Of a DNA stretch of 64,000 nucleotides, positions 46,001 through 51,945 are shown in pieces. Source of the DNA: Occultella glacieicola. Its GTDB lineage: Bacteria; Actinomycetota; Actinomycetes; Actinomycetales; Beutenbergiaceae. Below the pieces are notes generated by a model. That model saw nothing but the letters and a program-made list of their open reading frames with translations. It did no database searches and was not told the DNA's origin. The stretch covers positions 414,923-478,922 of the forward strand of contig NZ_SMNA01000006.1 of the NCBI RefSeq assembly GCF_004353825.1, in the 5' to 3' direction. The number at the start of each line of letters is the position of its first letter. The stretch's first letter is position 1. A program made the translations under genes and the position numbers.

Positions 46001-46029
46001 TGGGCATCGACCTGATCCGCGGCTGGTAG
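40012..46029 (+). CDS. Giant secreted protein: two beta-propellers, two F5/8-type-C domains, Ig-like repeats
   Basis: About 2005 aa. Signal peptide starts MKRRTPTHIALVAVAALVVS; ATG 39994 would add an acidic hexapeptide and is less likely. Layout: propeller A (about 30-690), a DPTDPTEPTEP linker, F5/8-type-C domain (about 699-837), propeller B (about 851-1570), second F5/8-type-C domain (about 1579-1713), then three Ig-like repeats (about 1725-2005). The two C-type domains share YNYALA-NGASA and ITAQVDGQWVTVAE-type blocks and probably bind sugars. No anchor signal, so released or held by its domains. Follows the 779-aa paralogue by 58 bp. Confidence 0.8.
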   Translation: MKRRTPTHIALVAVAALVVSALPAVGNTVENGHTIEEVGAPITAVNIRTAAMGAMPDGSPVVYAPTYGEPARLSVVNGETGELLSVHDLGDKTTSNYTGVSPDGSAYAAGQTPGANLFRYDPATDAVTDLGAPVAGETNISRLTSFAEDGTLYSGTFPSGHVFSYHPERGFHDFGPIADGEQYARSTAFDGDHTLYVGTGTNARLFEMDVTTGERTEIPLPSEYAGQQTYVNEMYYRDGLLFAFLSPAYAYIVYDTSIGAWRESLTDVQASPISEVVDGRVYYVNRTPNDVFGYDLATGGVTRVTELDAISLNTSRGFGILELEDPQWPGTTLTGMGLTGRMWHYNLQTQEFRWVQTEASAGALKIAALGMAPDNQLYAAGFLTPNTMARIDVDTLEHEPLPGPSQSQFIGTVEVEGAEPSMYIGGYSDAGVWRHDHTAQWDYPYNPISIARLDSHDQERVLAIVEAGDRLAVATLGPKGTLGGHLSIVDPVDGTIPYTDEPVPTYAVASVLHREIDGRDVLIGGTTSNQLGVEHPDPDARLFVFDLATLTTEYVTVPRAGASAISQIRELPDGRIWAVANDSTILELDVRHDGAGYTIGTTEVASIFGEPRGAGDWAGARLGLLDEDTLVGNAGGWVYTVQVATGAVELITEGSEATPTGDGRFFFARDTVVFRGTPQGWVAPDPTDPTDPTEPTEPYNYALAANGASATASSAHGEYGAAQTIDGDTSSTASRWVSAAGDDEPWLEVTFAEESPIDTVNLYQYLNYELGDYDISAQVDGQWVTVAEARGNVSPRTVHEFDGVLATAVRLDGVSSSDGRVRLFELEVTCRAGGLCGGDAPECPAAPPATGVAVRSLGVPVTELQMNVSATGYLPDGRPVLYVQGGSPGNAVQFAVIDALTGEQLRHHAIEELNDSLSMISTQDGSVYIPGWGPEALLFRYDAATDTMTNLGHAVVGESHITRIVEAEDGTLYGGTFPNGHVFSYDPSTDEFTDYGQVDPTEYYARAVAYDEAGNLYVGTEGTARVIRLDLDTGERTEIPQPPTMAPNDYRISLMAWRDGLLFAYFGGSLEWHVYDPSVGEWVAHLPRSAPSMPTEVSADGKVYFANTAENRLYSFDVATLELADAGWDRAVNYYLGGGGMGLIELGHEDYPGESIVGMGRRGELWRFNLGTGTGAVDTDAQMPMTPITVRSFGSGNDGEVYVGLSFNNGNLVTYDPDADELNVQSASLSAQVHQYLTTDEAIYLGTYTGAVLRRYDPDQPLGSGNPGVVFSLNDHNQDRLFGLAEAGDRIAAGSLGKRGHPSGRLVFFTPSTGEVEDFGEILPGHQLISMAVIGDTLYIGTSNNTPGADPIVDESVIIAWDLTTDTIAWQSAPIPGLSTISAMVPREDGQLWALTGDGTVFRFDPQTRQVEQSVEITGGGSGNHGYPKLSLGPDGLLYGSTGGGIIFSLDPWTGAYEVLTHGNYVMPHSDGRLYFARGSEVFQATLTRGTEPWVVTPAPVTFDDRDGTDEDTFTVPEATGVGYRVDGQVIEPGIHPGSGAVTVRAVAADCYQLAAGSTTEWSHEFGTGEGDPDPDQPYNYALASNGASAESSSELRDFTASNLIDGDTDAADSRWVSAAEDTDPWLEITFAQESPIDTVSTYQQQNYQLDDYDITAQVDGQWVTVAEVRGNVEIGTVHQFGGVRATALRFEGFTSPDGRVRMFEVEVTCQVSDSCTDDGEADPTSTTLAITGDPVSGADLTLTSTVEPAGAAGAVTFLDGTTELATVDVADGAASTVVTLGAGTHSLTAAFTSATADWAASASEPVAVEVSRSAATTGVDLSRPAGGYGTATTATVTVAGTSAPPSGVVEIRNGDDVLVGGELSVDGLVGTAEVELPRDLPAGRYQLTAVYLGDAEVTDSTSAAVAYRVVPARPSVDIDAPSMVRRGEAPQVTITVRGADGGPAPTGTVTITSGFRVVEVVMLDADGRASVELPPVSFLTLVTATYGGDQGYRPGLGIDLIRGW
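42068..42105 (+). repeat. Short tandem repeat coding the Pro-Thr linker
   Basis: Four to five near-identical 9-base units (GACGGACCC / GACGGAACC) encode a DPTDPTDPTEPTEP spacer between propeller A and the first F5/8-type-C domain. Prone to length change by slippage. Confidence 0.75.
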
Positions 46030-46048
46030 AGGACCCGCTCGAGACAGC

Positions 46049-46082
46049 AGCCGCCCCGTCCGAATCCTCGGAGGGGGCGGCT
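46049..46082 (+). terminator. Terminator after the propeller genes
   Basis: 15-bp inverted repeat with one mismatch (AGCCGCCCCGTCCGA / TCGGAGGGGGCGGCT) and an ATCC loop, 20 bp after the stop of the giant gene; followed by TCGTGT, so a weak T-tract. Separates it from the convergent DHDPS-like operon. Confidence 0.7.
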
Positions 46083-46140
46083 TCGTGTCGGAGAGCCCGG
46101 CGCCGGCCCTCGACCGCGCTCGGGGACCGGGACGGATGGG

Positions 46141-47229
46141 TCAGGACAGCCAGCCGTCCCGGTGCTCGGCGATGAATGTGTCATCGGTGAGCCACGGGTA
46201 GGCGGCGGTGACCCGGTCGAGCTCGGCGGCCTGGCCGGGTGAGAGCTGCTCGTCCGGGTCCAGGCAGCGGATCGAGTCGAGCAGACCTTGCCGGCGCAGC
46301 ACCTCCTTGATGCCGGGGATGCAGCCGCGGAAGGCGTTCGCGGCGTCGAAGACCGCGGAGTTGGCGTCGGTGAGCTGGGGGGCGAGGCGCAGGAGGCCGG
46401 GCAGTTCGGAGCCGTCCCCGCCGCGCAGGCGCTGCACGCGTTCGAACATCTCGACGGCGCGCCGGGTCCAGACCGCCCACTGCCCGAGCAGGCCACCGCG
46501 CATCCACAGGCTGCGCAGTCCGCCGGCACCGTCGGGGTAGCCCAGCGGGGTGATCAGGTCGTGCAGGATCGAGTCGTCGTTGCCGGTGTAGACGACCAGG
46601 TCGTCCCGGCCGCAGTCGGCGACGGCGCGCAGCACGTCCAGCGTGGCGTACCGGTCGAACGGGGCCGCCTTGATCGCCACCACGCCCTCGATCGCGGCCA
46701 TGTCGTGCCAGTACTGCTGGCTGAGGGCCCGGCCGCCGACGGCCGGCTGGAGGTAGAAGCCGATCACCGGGAGGACCTCGGCGACCGCGCGGGTGCGGGC
46801 CACCAGGTCCGCCTCGCTCGCCCCCGCCAGACCACCGGGCGAGAGCAGCACGGCGTGGTACCCCAGGCCGGCGGCGAGCTCCGCCTCGGAGACGGCCTGC
46901 GCCGTCGGCCCGACGGCCCCGCCGACCAGGATGGTGGTGCGGGTGGCCTCGGCGCGCACGGTCTCGGCGGCGAGTTCGAGGACCGGCGCTAGCAGCCCTA
47001 CGTCTGCCTCCCGGATCGCGAACTCGGTCGAATGCACCCCGACCGCCACGCCGCCGACGCCGGCCGCGAGCTGGTAGCGGGTGAGTGCGCGCTGGTGCCG
47101 CTCGTCGAAGCTGCCGGCCTCGGTCAGGGCGAGGGGGTGGGCCGGGATGACCGTGCCGGTGCGCAGCAGGGCCAGGGCGTCGGAGGTCCCTGGCGCGATC
47201 AGGGCCGCTTCGGTGCCGGCGTGCGTCAT
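46141..47229 (-). CDS. Dihydrodipicolinate synthase family protein
   Basis: 362 aa aldolase-type barrel. Tyr in IGFYLQPAVGG and Lys in GVVAIKAAPFDRY are the likely catalytic pair. The substrate loop VGVHSTEFAIRE differs from DapA, which suggests a sugar-acid aldolase/dehydratase. Start ATG overlaps the stop of the upstream SDR by one base; the operon has these two genes. Confidence 0.85.
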   Translation of the reverse strand: MTHAGTEAALIAPGTSDALALLRTGTVIPAHPLALTEAGSFDERHQRALTRYQLAAGVGGVAVGVHSTEFAIREADVGLLAPVLELAAETVRAEATRTTILVGGAVGPTAQAVSEAELAAGLGYHAVLLSPGGLAGASEADLVARTRAVAEVLPVIGFYLQPAVGGRALSQQYWHDMAAIEGVVAIKAAPFDRYATLDVLRAVADCGRDDLVVYTGNDDSILHDLITPLGYPDGAGGLRSLWMRGGLLGQWAVWTRRAVEMFERVQRLRGGDGSELPGLLRLAPQLTDANSAVFDAANAFRGCIPGIKEVLRRQGLLDSIRCLDPDEQLSPGQAAELDRVTAAYPWLTDDTFIAEHRDGWLS

Positions 47230-48245
47230 CAGAACTTCCCGTCGCGGCGTTGGAACTTGGTCGGCTTGCCCAGCAGCGGACCGCCGCCGCCGACCCAGGC
47301 CGCGGTGTGCGCGATCAGTTCCTCCAGAGTGACGTCCGGGTAGCCGAACAGTCCGTGGCAACGGGAGGCGTCGGACAGCAGCGCGGTCGGCGCCTCGGTG
47401 CCTGTGAACTCGACCGGCCGGCCGAGCCGGTGCGCCAACCGGCTCGCGACGCTGCGGATCGAGATCGTCTCCGGGCCGGTCAGGTTCAGCACGAACGGAG
47501 GCACGTCGACGTGCAGCAGCGAGCGCAGCGTCACCTCGTTCGCGTACCCCTGCCACACCACGTTGGCGAACCCGGTGGTCACGTCGACCACCTCGCCGTT
47601 CATGATCTGGGTGGCCAGGTCCACAAGCACGCCGTAGCGCATCTCGACGGCGTAGTTCAGCCTGATCAGTGCGGTCGGGGTGGTTGTGGTGGTCGCCACG
47701 TGCGACAGGACGCGTTCGCGGCCCAGGCAGGACATGGCGTACTCCCCCACCGGGCCGAGGTCGCTGTGCTCGGTGGACCCGCCGGAGGAGACCGGCACCA
47801 ACGGGTAGACGTTGCCGGTGGAGAGCGCGACGATCCGCGAGCCCCGGTAGCGGTGCGCGATCCGGCCGGGCAGATAGGCGTTCGTGGCCCAGGTGGCGGC
47901 CTCCTGACCGTGGCTGCCGAACTTCGCGCCGACCAGGTAGACGACGTTGGCAGCGTCCGGCAGGACCGCGAGCGCGTCCTCGTCGGCCACGTCGGCGGCG
48001 ACCACCTCCGCACCGGTCGCGGCCATGCCAGCACGCGCCTCCGGGGAGCCGTAGCGGGAGACCGCGAACACCCTCGCGCCGGTACCGGCTGCCTCGAGCG
48101 CCCGCACCGCGAGCCGGACCAGGCTGGGACCCAGCTTGCCGCCGGCGCCCAGCACCACCAGGTCGCCGTCCAGGCGCCGCAGGTCCGCCACGAGTTCTGG
48201 ACGAGGCGCCGAGAGCCGGTCCTCGAGTTCGTCGAGATCGCGCAC
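47229..48245 (-). CDS. NAD-dependent epimerase/dehydratase-like protein lacking the catalytic lysine
   Basis: 338 aa extended SDR: nucleotide loop VVLGAGGKLGPSLVRLAV, VVYLVGAKFGS and LSTGNVYPL as in the family. At the YxxxK position the sequence is EYAMSCLGRER, so Lys is replaced by Cys. Either the enzyme is not a classical dehydrogenase or it uses another residue. GTG start with GGAGGG 11 nt upstream. A TACGGTC palindrome lies 25 bp upstream. Confidence 0.75.
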   Translation of the reverse strand: MRDLDELEDRLSAPRPELVADLRRLDGDLVVLGAGGKLGPSLVRLAVRALEAAGTGARVFAVSRYGSPEARAGMAATGAEVVAADVADEDALAVLPDAANVVYLVGAKFGSHGQEAATWATNAYLPGRIAHRYRGSRIVALSTGNVYPLVPVSSGGSTEHSDLGPVGEYAMSCLGRERVLSHVATTTTTPTALIRLNYAVEMRYGVLVDLATQIMNGEVVDVTTGFANVVWQGYANEVTLRSLLHVDVPPFVLNLTGPETISIRSVASRLAHRLGRPVEFTGTEAPTALLSDASRCHGLFGYPDVTLEELIAHTAAWVGGGGPLLGKPTKFQRRDGKF

Positions 48246-48269
48246 GTGCTGTTCCGCCCTCCATCGAGT

Positions 48270-48285
48270 TACGGTCCAGACCGTA
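48270..48285. promoter_or_regulatory. Operator-like palindrome before the SDR/DHDPS-like operon
   Basis: TACGGTCCAGACCGTA: perfect 7-bp arms around CA, 25 bp before the GTG of the SDR gene. No other copy was found in the window, so its regulator is unknown. Confidence 0.45.
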
Positions 48286-48396
48286 TTGGGTGGGAGGCCG
48301 GGTCGTCAACCCGGCTGCCGTCGCGACCTGCCTCGCCGCAGCCATCGGGCCGCGGAGGGCCTTGCCCGGCGGCACCGGACGGCGCAGGCTGGGCCC

Positions 48397-48615
48397 GTGA
48401 GACGCAAGCCGGTCAGGTCGAGCGCGGTAGCCGCCGTCGGGTACGACCCGGGCACCAACGAGCTCGACATCGAGTACCGCAGCGGCGACGTCTACCGGTA
48501 CTCGATGGTGCCGCCGTCGGTGTACCGGGACCTGCTGGCGGCCCCGTCGATCGGCGCGTACGTCAACCGTTCGGTCAAGCCCCACTATCCGGGGCGTGAG
48601 ATCTTCGACACCTGA
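48397..48615 (+). CDS. KTSC-domain protein
   Basis: 72 aa from a GTG. The body VGYDPGTNELDIEYRSGDVY, RYSMVPPSVYRDLLAAPSIG and AYVNRSVKPHY fits the KTSC domain, a short module of unknown function often found alone or fused to RNA-processing enzymes. The KTSC lysine is represented by the RSSAV... region near the start. Isolated between two unrelated operons. Confidence 0.7.
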   Translation: MRRKPVRSSAVAAVGYDPGTNELDIEYRSGDVYRYSMVPPSVYRDLLAAPSIGAYVNRSVKPHYPGREIFDT

Positions 48616-48657
48616 CCCGAGGCGGGAACGGCGCCGGCGATCACGCCGGAGGGCGCC

Positions 48658-49332
48658 TCAGGACGCCGACGGGGCCCGTTTCTCCACGAGGCGCCGGACG
48701 GCGTCGTCCATGTGGACCCGCAGCAGGCGTTTCGCCTCGGTGGGCGTGCCGTCCCGGACGGCGTCACGAAGCTCCTCGTGCTCCCGTACCTGCGCACCCA
48801 GCTCGGGATAGGTCGTCTCCAGTTCGCCCAGGCACATGCGGGTCTCCACGACGAGCGTGCGCATCGCCCGGATCAGGCGCGGGCTGCCCGAGCAACCGAC
48901 CAGTGCCTCGTGGAACGCATGGTCCGCATCTGCGACGGCCGAGGCGCTTCCCCGGGCTGCGGCCGAACGCATCGCCTCCACGCTCGGCCCGAGGGCGCGG
49001 TACGCGGCGCCACGGTCCGCCTTCATGACGAGTTCCACCGCGCCCCGCTCGATGACCGAGCGGGCGCGGTAGATGTCGGCCACGTCCTCGAGCGAGAGCA
49101 CCGGGACGAAGACGCCGCGGTTGCGGATCCCGAGCAGGATGCCCTCCGAGACGAGCCGCTGCATCGCCTCCCGCAACGGCCCACGGGAGACGGCGAAGCG
49201 GTCCGCGAGGTCCGCCTCGCCGAGCTGCTCGCCCTGGGCCAGGCGCCCCGTCATGATCGCGGAGCGCAACTCGTCGGCGAGGTACTCGACCGTCGACTGG
49301 CGCCGTCGGGGCGTGACGTCAGCGACCGGCAC
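48658..49332 (-). CDS. GntR family regulator (FadR subfamily)
   Basis: 224 aa. N-terminal winged helix (YLADELRSAIMTGRLAQGEQ, FAVSRGPLREAMQRLVSEGI) and a C-terminal all-helical FCD domain (ARSVIERGAVELV, DADHAFHEALVGCSGSPRLI) whose Asp/His residues usually bind a metal that holds a carboxylate ligand. Start is GTG 49332 with GGGAGG 8 nt upstream; GTG 49341 would sit on that site. Third gene of the operon from 50895, so it is under the same promoter as the two racemase-family genes and probably binds the ATTGTTGACAAT sites. Confidence 0.9.
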   Translation of the reverse strand: MPVADVTPRRRQSTVEYLADELRSAIMTGRLAQGEQLGEADLADRFAVSRGPLREAMQRLVSEGILLGIRNRGVFVPVLSLEDVADIYRARSVIERGAVELVMKADRGAAYRALGPSVEAMRSAAARGSASAVADADHAFHEALVGCSGSPRLIRAMRTLVVETRMCLGELETTYPELGAQVREHEELRDAVRDGTPTEAKRLLRVHMDDAVRRLVEKRAPSAS

Positions 49333-50065
49333 GATCAGCACCTCCCGTGAACAGGGTCCCGAGGCTCGCGGCGTGCGACGGCACCCCCGCCAGACGCAGG
49401 CCCTCCCAGACCGTCACCTGGTTCGCCGTCAACACCGGCTTGCCGAGCCGCGCCTCGAGGTCGGGCAACACCTCGAGCGTGCGCATCGCGGTGTCCGGCA
49501 CGAGCAGCGCCTGGGCGTCGGGGTGATCGTGCTCGGCAGCGAGGGTTCGCACCTGGTCCGCGTCGAGGGCACCGACCTCGGCCGCCGTTCGGATCCCGGC
49601 GCTGGACATCGCGACCACCTCGACCCCTGCGGCGGCCAGGTAGTCCACGAAGAGGCGCGCGACGCCGTCGGGATAGCTGGCCGCGACCGCCACCCGGGTG
49701 AGGCCGAGTGCCGCGAGCGCGGCGAGGTAGGCCAAACTCGTGCTCGACGCCGGCACGCCGGCGGACTCGGCGAGCAGGTCCGCCTGCCGCCTGGCCCCGT
49801 CGGGGCCGTACACGAAGCTGCCCGACGTGCAGGCCCAGATCACCGACGTCGGGCCGTGCGGCTCGAGCAGCGCGGCGCCCCCGGCGAGCCGTTCGGGACT
49901 GCCGAGATCCAGCAGTTCCGGCACCGCGTGCAGGTCCGTGCCGTAGACGTGCACGACCGGCAGTCGGACCTCGAGCAGCCGGGCGGCGATCGCGTAGTCC
50001 CCCTCCGCGGCGTGGTCGGGATAGATGATGCCCACGGTCGGGGCGGGCTGGGCGGGGGGCGTCAT
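49319..50065 (-). CDS. Asp/Glu racemase/maleate isomerase family protein, single-cysteine variant
   Basis: 248 aa. First catalytic cysteine is present in VIWACTSGSFVYG, but the second position reads ALLVPDTAMRTLEV with no Cys where the neighbour has FISCTNLPTYD. Loss of one of the two thiols is known in arylmalonate-decarboxylase-like relatives and changes the chemistry, so simple racemisation is doubtful. ATG follows a GGAGGCTCC-type element read on the minus strand. Overlaps both neighbours by a few bases. Confidence 0.8.
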   Translation of the reverse strand: MTPPAQPAPTVGIIYPDHAAEGDYAIAARLLEVRLPVVHVYGTDLHAVPELLDLGSPERLAGGAALLEPHGPTSVIWACTSGSFVYGPDGARRQADLLAESAGVPASSTSLAYLAALAALGLTRVAVAASYPDGVARLFVDYLAAAGVEVVAMSSAGIRTAAEVGALDADQVRTLAAEHDHPDAQALLVPDTAMRTLEVLPDLEARLGKPVLTANQVTVWEGLRLAGVPSHAASLGTLFTGGADRAGR

Positions 50066-50895
50066 TCCTGGAGGCTCCTCTCGTCTTCGTGGCGGGGCTC
50101 GGCGGGGTCCTCGGGCTGTGCGACCTCCGGCAGCGGCGGCGGCTCGAGATCGTCCTGGAACACACCGCGCAGCCACGTACCGGGCCCGACCATCGGCAGC
50201 CCCATCCGGCCCAGACACGCCCACACGGTGAGTTGGTTGGCGGTCAGGACCGGCTTGCCGAGCTCGCGTTCGAGCGGGGCGATGATGTCGTAGGTCGGCA
50301 GGTTGGTGCAGGAGATGAAGATGGCCTCCGCGGCCGGGTCGTCCGCCGCGATGACCATCTCGGCGACGGTGCGGTAGTTGACCTTCCAGATCCCGCCGCC
50401 GAGGCCGAGGTACTGGGAGTGCAGGACGGTGACCCCGAGTTCGCCGAGGAAGTCGCCCAGCCGCTCGGTCAGCGCGGCGTCGTAGGGCGTGATCACCGAC
50501 ATCCGGGTCAGCCCGAGTTCGCGCACCGCCTCGGCGAGCGCGCCGGAGGTCGTCACCGCCTGGGGAGCACCCGCCTCCCGGATCGCGGCCTGCAACAGGG
50601 CTTCGTAGGCGTAGCCCCGGATGAAGCTGCCCGAGCTGCACAGGTAGGCCACGACCTCCGGCTCGACCCCCAGCACGTCCCGGGTGGCCTGCTGCAGGTG
50701 CCGGCGCTCGGAGACGAGTTCGGCCATCTCGAGGCTGACGGCGACCGGCTCGAACGGTGTCCGGGCCAGGTGGAAACTGACCTCGAGCGGGGCCCAGCGC
50801 CACAGCTCTCGTTCCAGGGCCAGGTCGAAGGGCGCGATGATGCCGATGCCGCGCTGGGCGAGTGGCCCCTCGAACTCCGCGCTCGTCAGCTCCAA
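50062..50895 (-). CDS. Asp/Glu racemase/maleate cis-trans isomerase family protein
   Basis: 277 aa with both catalytic cysteines: YLCSSGSFIRGYAYEA and AIFISCTNLPTYDIIAPLE. The two-thiol form with a Ser-Gly-Ser after the first Cys fits maleate isomerase-like enzymes. TTG start at 50895 is the most upstream usable start; no good ribosome site is seen, so the start is uncertain. First gene of the operon that ends with GntR. C-terminal about 30 residues are acidic and Pro-rich. Confidence 0.82.
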   Translation of the reverse strand: MELTSAEFEGPLAQRGIGIIAPFDLALERELWRWAPLEVSFHLARTPFEPVAVSLEMAELVSERRHLQQATRDVLGVEPEVVAYLCSSGSFIRGYAYEALLQAAIREAGAPQAVTTSGALAEAVRELGLTRMSVITPYDAALTERLGDFLGELGVTVLHSQYLGLGGGIWKVNYRTVAEMVIAADDPAAEAIFISCTNLPTYDIIAPLERELGKPVLTANQLTVWACLGRMGLPMVGPGTWLRGVFQDDLEPPPLPEVAQPEDPAEPRHEDERSLQE

Positions 50896-50929
50896 ACCCG
50901 GGCCTACTCTCGTGCTGCCGGATCATCAG

Positions 50930-50941
50930 ATTGTTGACAAT
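50930..50941. promoter_or_regulatory. GntR-type operator copy 1
   Basis: ATTGTTGACAAT, arms ATTGT/ACAAT around TG, the form expected for FadR-subfamily GntR proteins (TTGTNNACAA). Lies between the divergent racemase and dehydrogenase genes. Identical to the site at 55095. Confidence 0.65.
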
Positions 50942-50962
50942 ACTAGGGCCCGCTCCTACGTT
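50934..50962 (+). promoter_or_regulatory. Promoter of the dehydrogenase/amidase operon (leaderless type)
   Basis: TTGACA (50934-50939), 17-bp spacer, TACGTT (50957-50962). The expected transcription start is about 50969, the first base of the GTG start codon, and no Shine-Dalgarno is present. The -35 box lies inside the GntR-type operator, so repressor binding would block it. Confidence 0.55.
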
Positions 50963-50968
50963 GTCAAT

Positions 50969-51943
50969 GTGCCGAGCCAGCCCGTTGTCGTGGTCCTCCA
51001 CGACGGGCGGCTGCCCCCAGGGGCCGGACTGGCACCGCTGCGCGGGCGGGCGGAGATCCGCTACGCAGACGAGACCGAGCTGGCCCGGGCACTTCGCGAC
51101 GCCGACGTGCTGTTCGCCTACCACTTCCTCAGCGGCGCGGTCCCGGGCGCTTGGCACGCGGCGGGCTCCGTGCGCTGGCTGCACGTCGCAGCCGCCGGCG
51201 TCGACCCGTTCCTGACCCCCGCCGTGCGGGACTCCGACGTCACCGTGACGAACTCACGCGGGGTGTTCGAGGAGCCCATCGCCGAGTACGTCCTCGGGCA
51301 GGTGCTTGCCCTGGCCAAGGACCTGCCCCGCTCCGTCCGGCTCCAGCAGGAGCACCGCTGGGAACACCGGGAGTCCGAACGGATCGCCGGCTCGAGCGCG
51401 CTGGTCGTCGGCACCGGGCCGATCGGCCGGGCGATCGCACGCCTGTTGCGCGCCGGCGGGATCCGGGTACGCGGGGCCGGGCGTCGGGCCCGCACCGACG
51501 ACCCCGACTTCGGCACCGTCTGCGCGCCGACGGACCTGCCGGCCGAGCTCGCCCGCGCGGACTGGGTGGTCGCAGCCGCGCCGCTGACCGACACCACCCG
51601 CGGGATGTTCGACGCCGACGCCTTCGCGGCGATGCGACCGGGCGCCCGGTTCGTCAATGTCGGCCGGGGCGAGCTCGTCCGCACCGACCACCTGGTCGAG
51701 GCCCTCCGTCGCGGCTCCCTCGCCGGGGCCGCGCTCGATGTGGTCGATCCGGAGCCTTTGCCGGCCGGGCACCCGCTCTGGGACCTGCCCGGCGTGCTGA
51801 TCACCCCGCATCACTCCGGCGACGTGGTCGGCTGGCGCGAGGAGCTCGTGCGCCTGTTCGCCGAGAACTTCGACCTGTGGCGGCAGGGGCTGCCGCTGCG
51901 CAACGTCGTCGACAAGTCGCTGGGCTACGTACCGGGGAGCTGA
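50969..51943 (+). CDS. D-isomer-specific 2-hydroxyacid dehydrogenase
   Basis: 324 aa from the leaderless-type GTG. NAD loop ALVVGTGPIGRAIARLL, catalytic residues in NVGRGELVRTDHL (Arg), DVVDPEPLPAGHPL (Glu) and VLITPHHSGDVV (His). Similar to glyoxylate/hydroxypyruvate reductase types. Followed 2 bp later by an amidase gene in the same operon. Confidence 0.9.
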   Translation: MPSQPVVVVLHDGRLPPGAGLAPLRGRAEIRYADETELARALRDADVLFAYHFLSGAVPGAWHAAGSVRWLHVAAAGVDPFLTPAVRDSDVTVTNSRGVFEEPIAEYVLGQVLALAKDLPRSVRLQQEHRWEHRESERIAGSSALVVGTGPIGRAIARLLRAGGIRVRGAGRRARTDDPDFGTVCAPTDLPAELARADWVVAAAPLTDTTRGMFDADAFAAMRPGARFVNVGRGELVRTDHLVEALRRGSLAGAALDVVDPEPLPAGHPLWDLPGVLITPHHSGDVVGWREELVRLFAENFDLWRQGLPLRNVVDKSLGYVPGS

Positions 51944-51945
51944 CC

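Noticed and set aside
49332..49341. GTG 49341 as start of the GntR gene
   Set aside because: It directly abuts the GGGAG ribosome site; the GTG three codons later has correct spacing.
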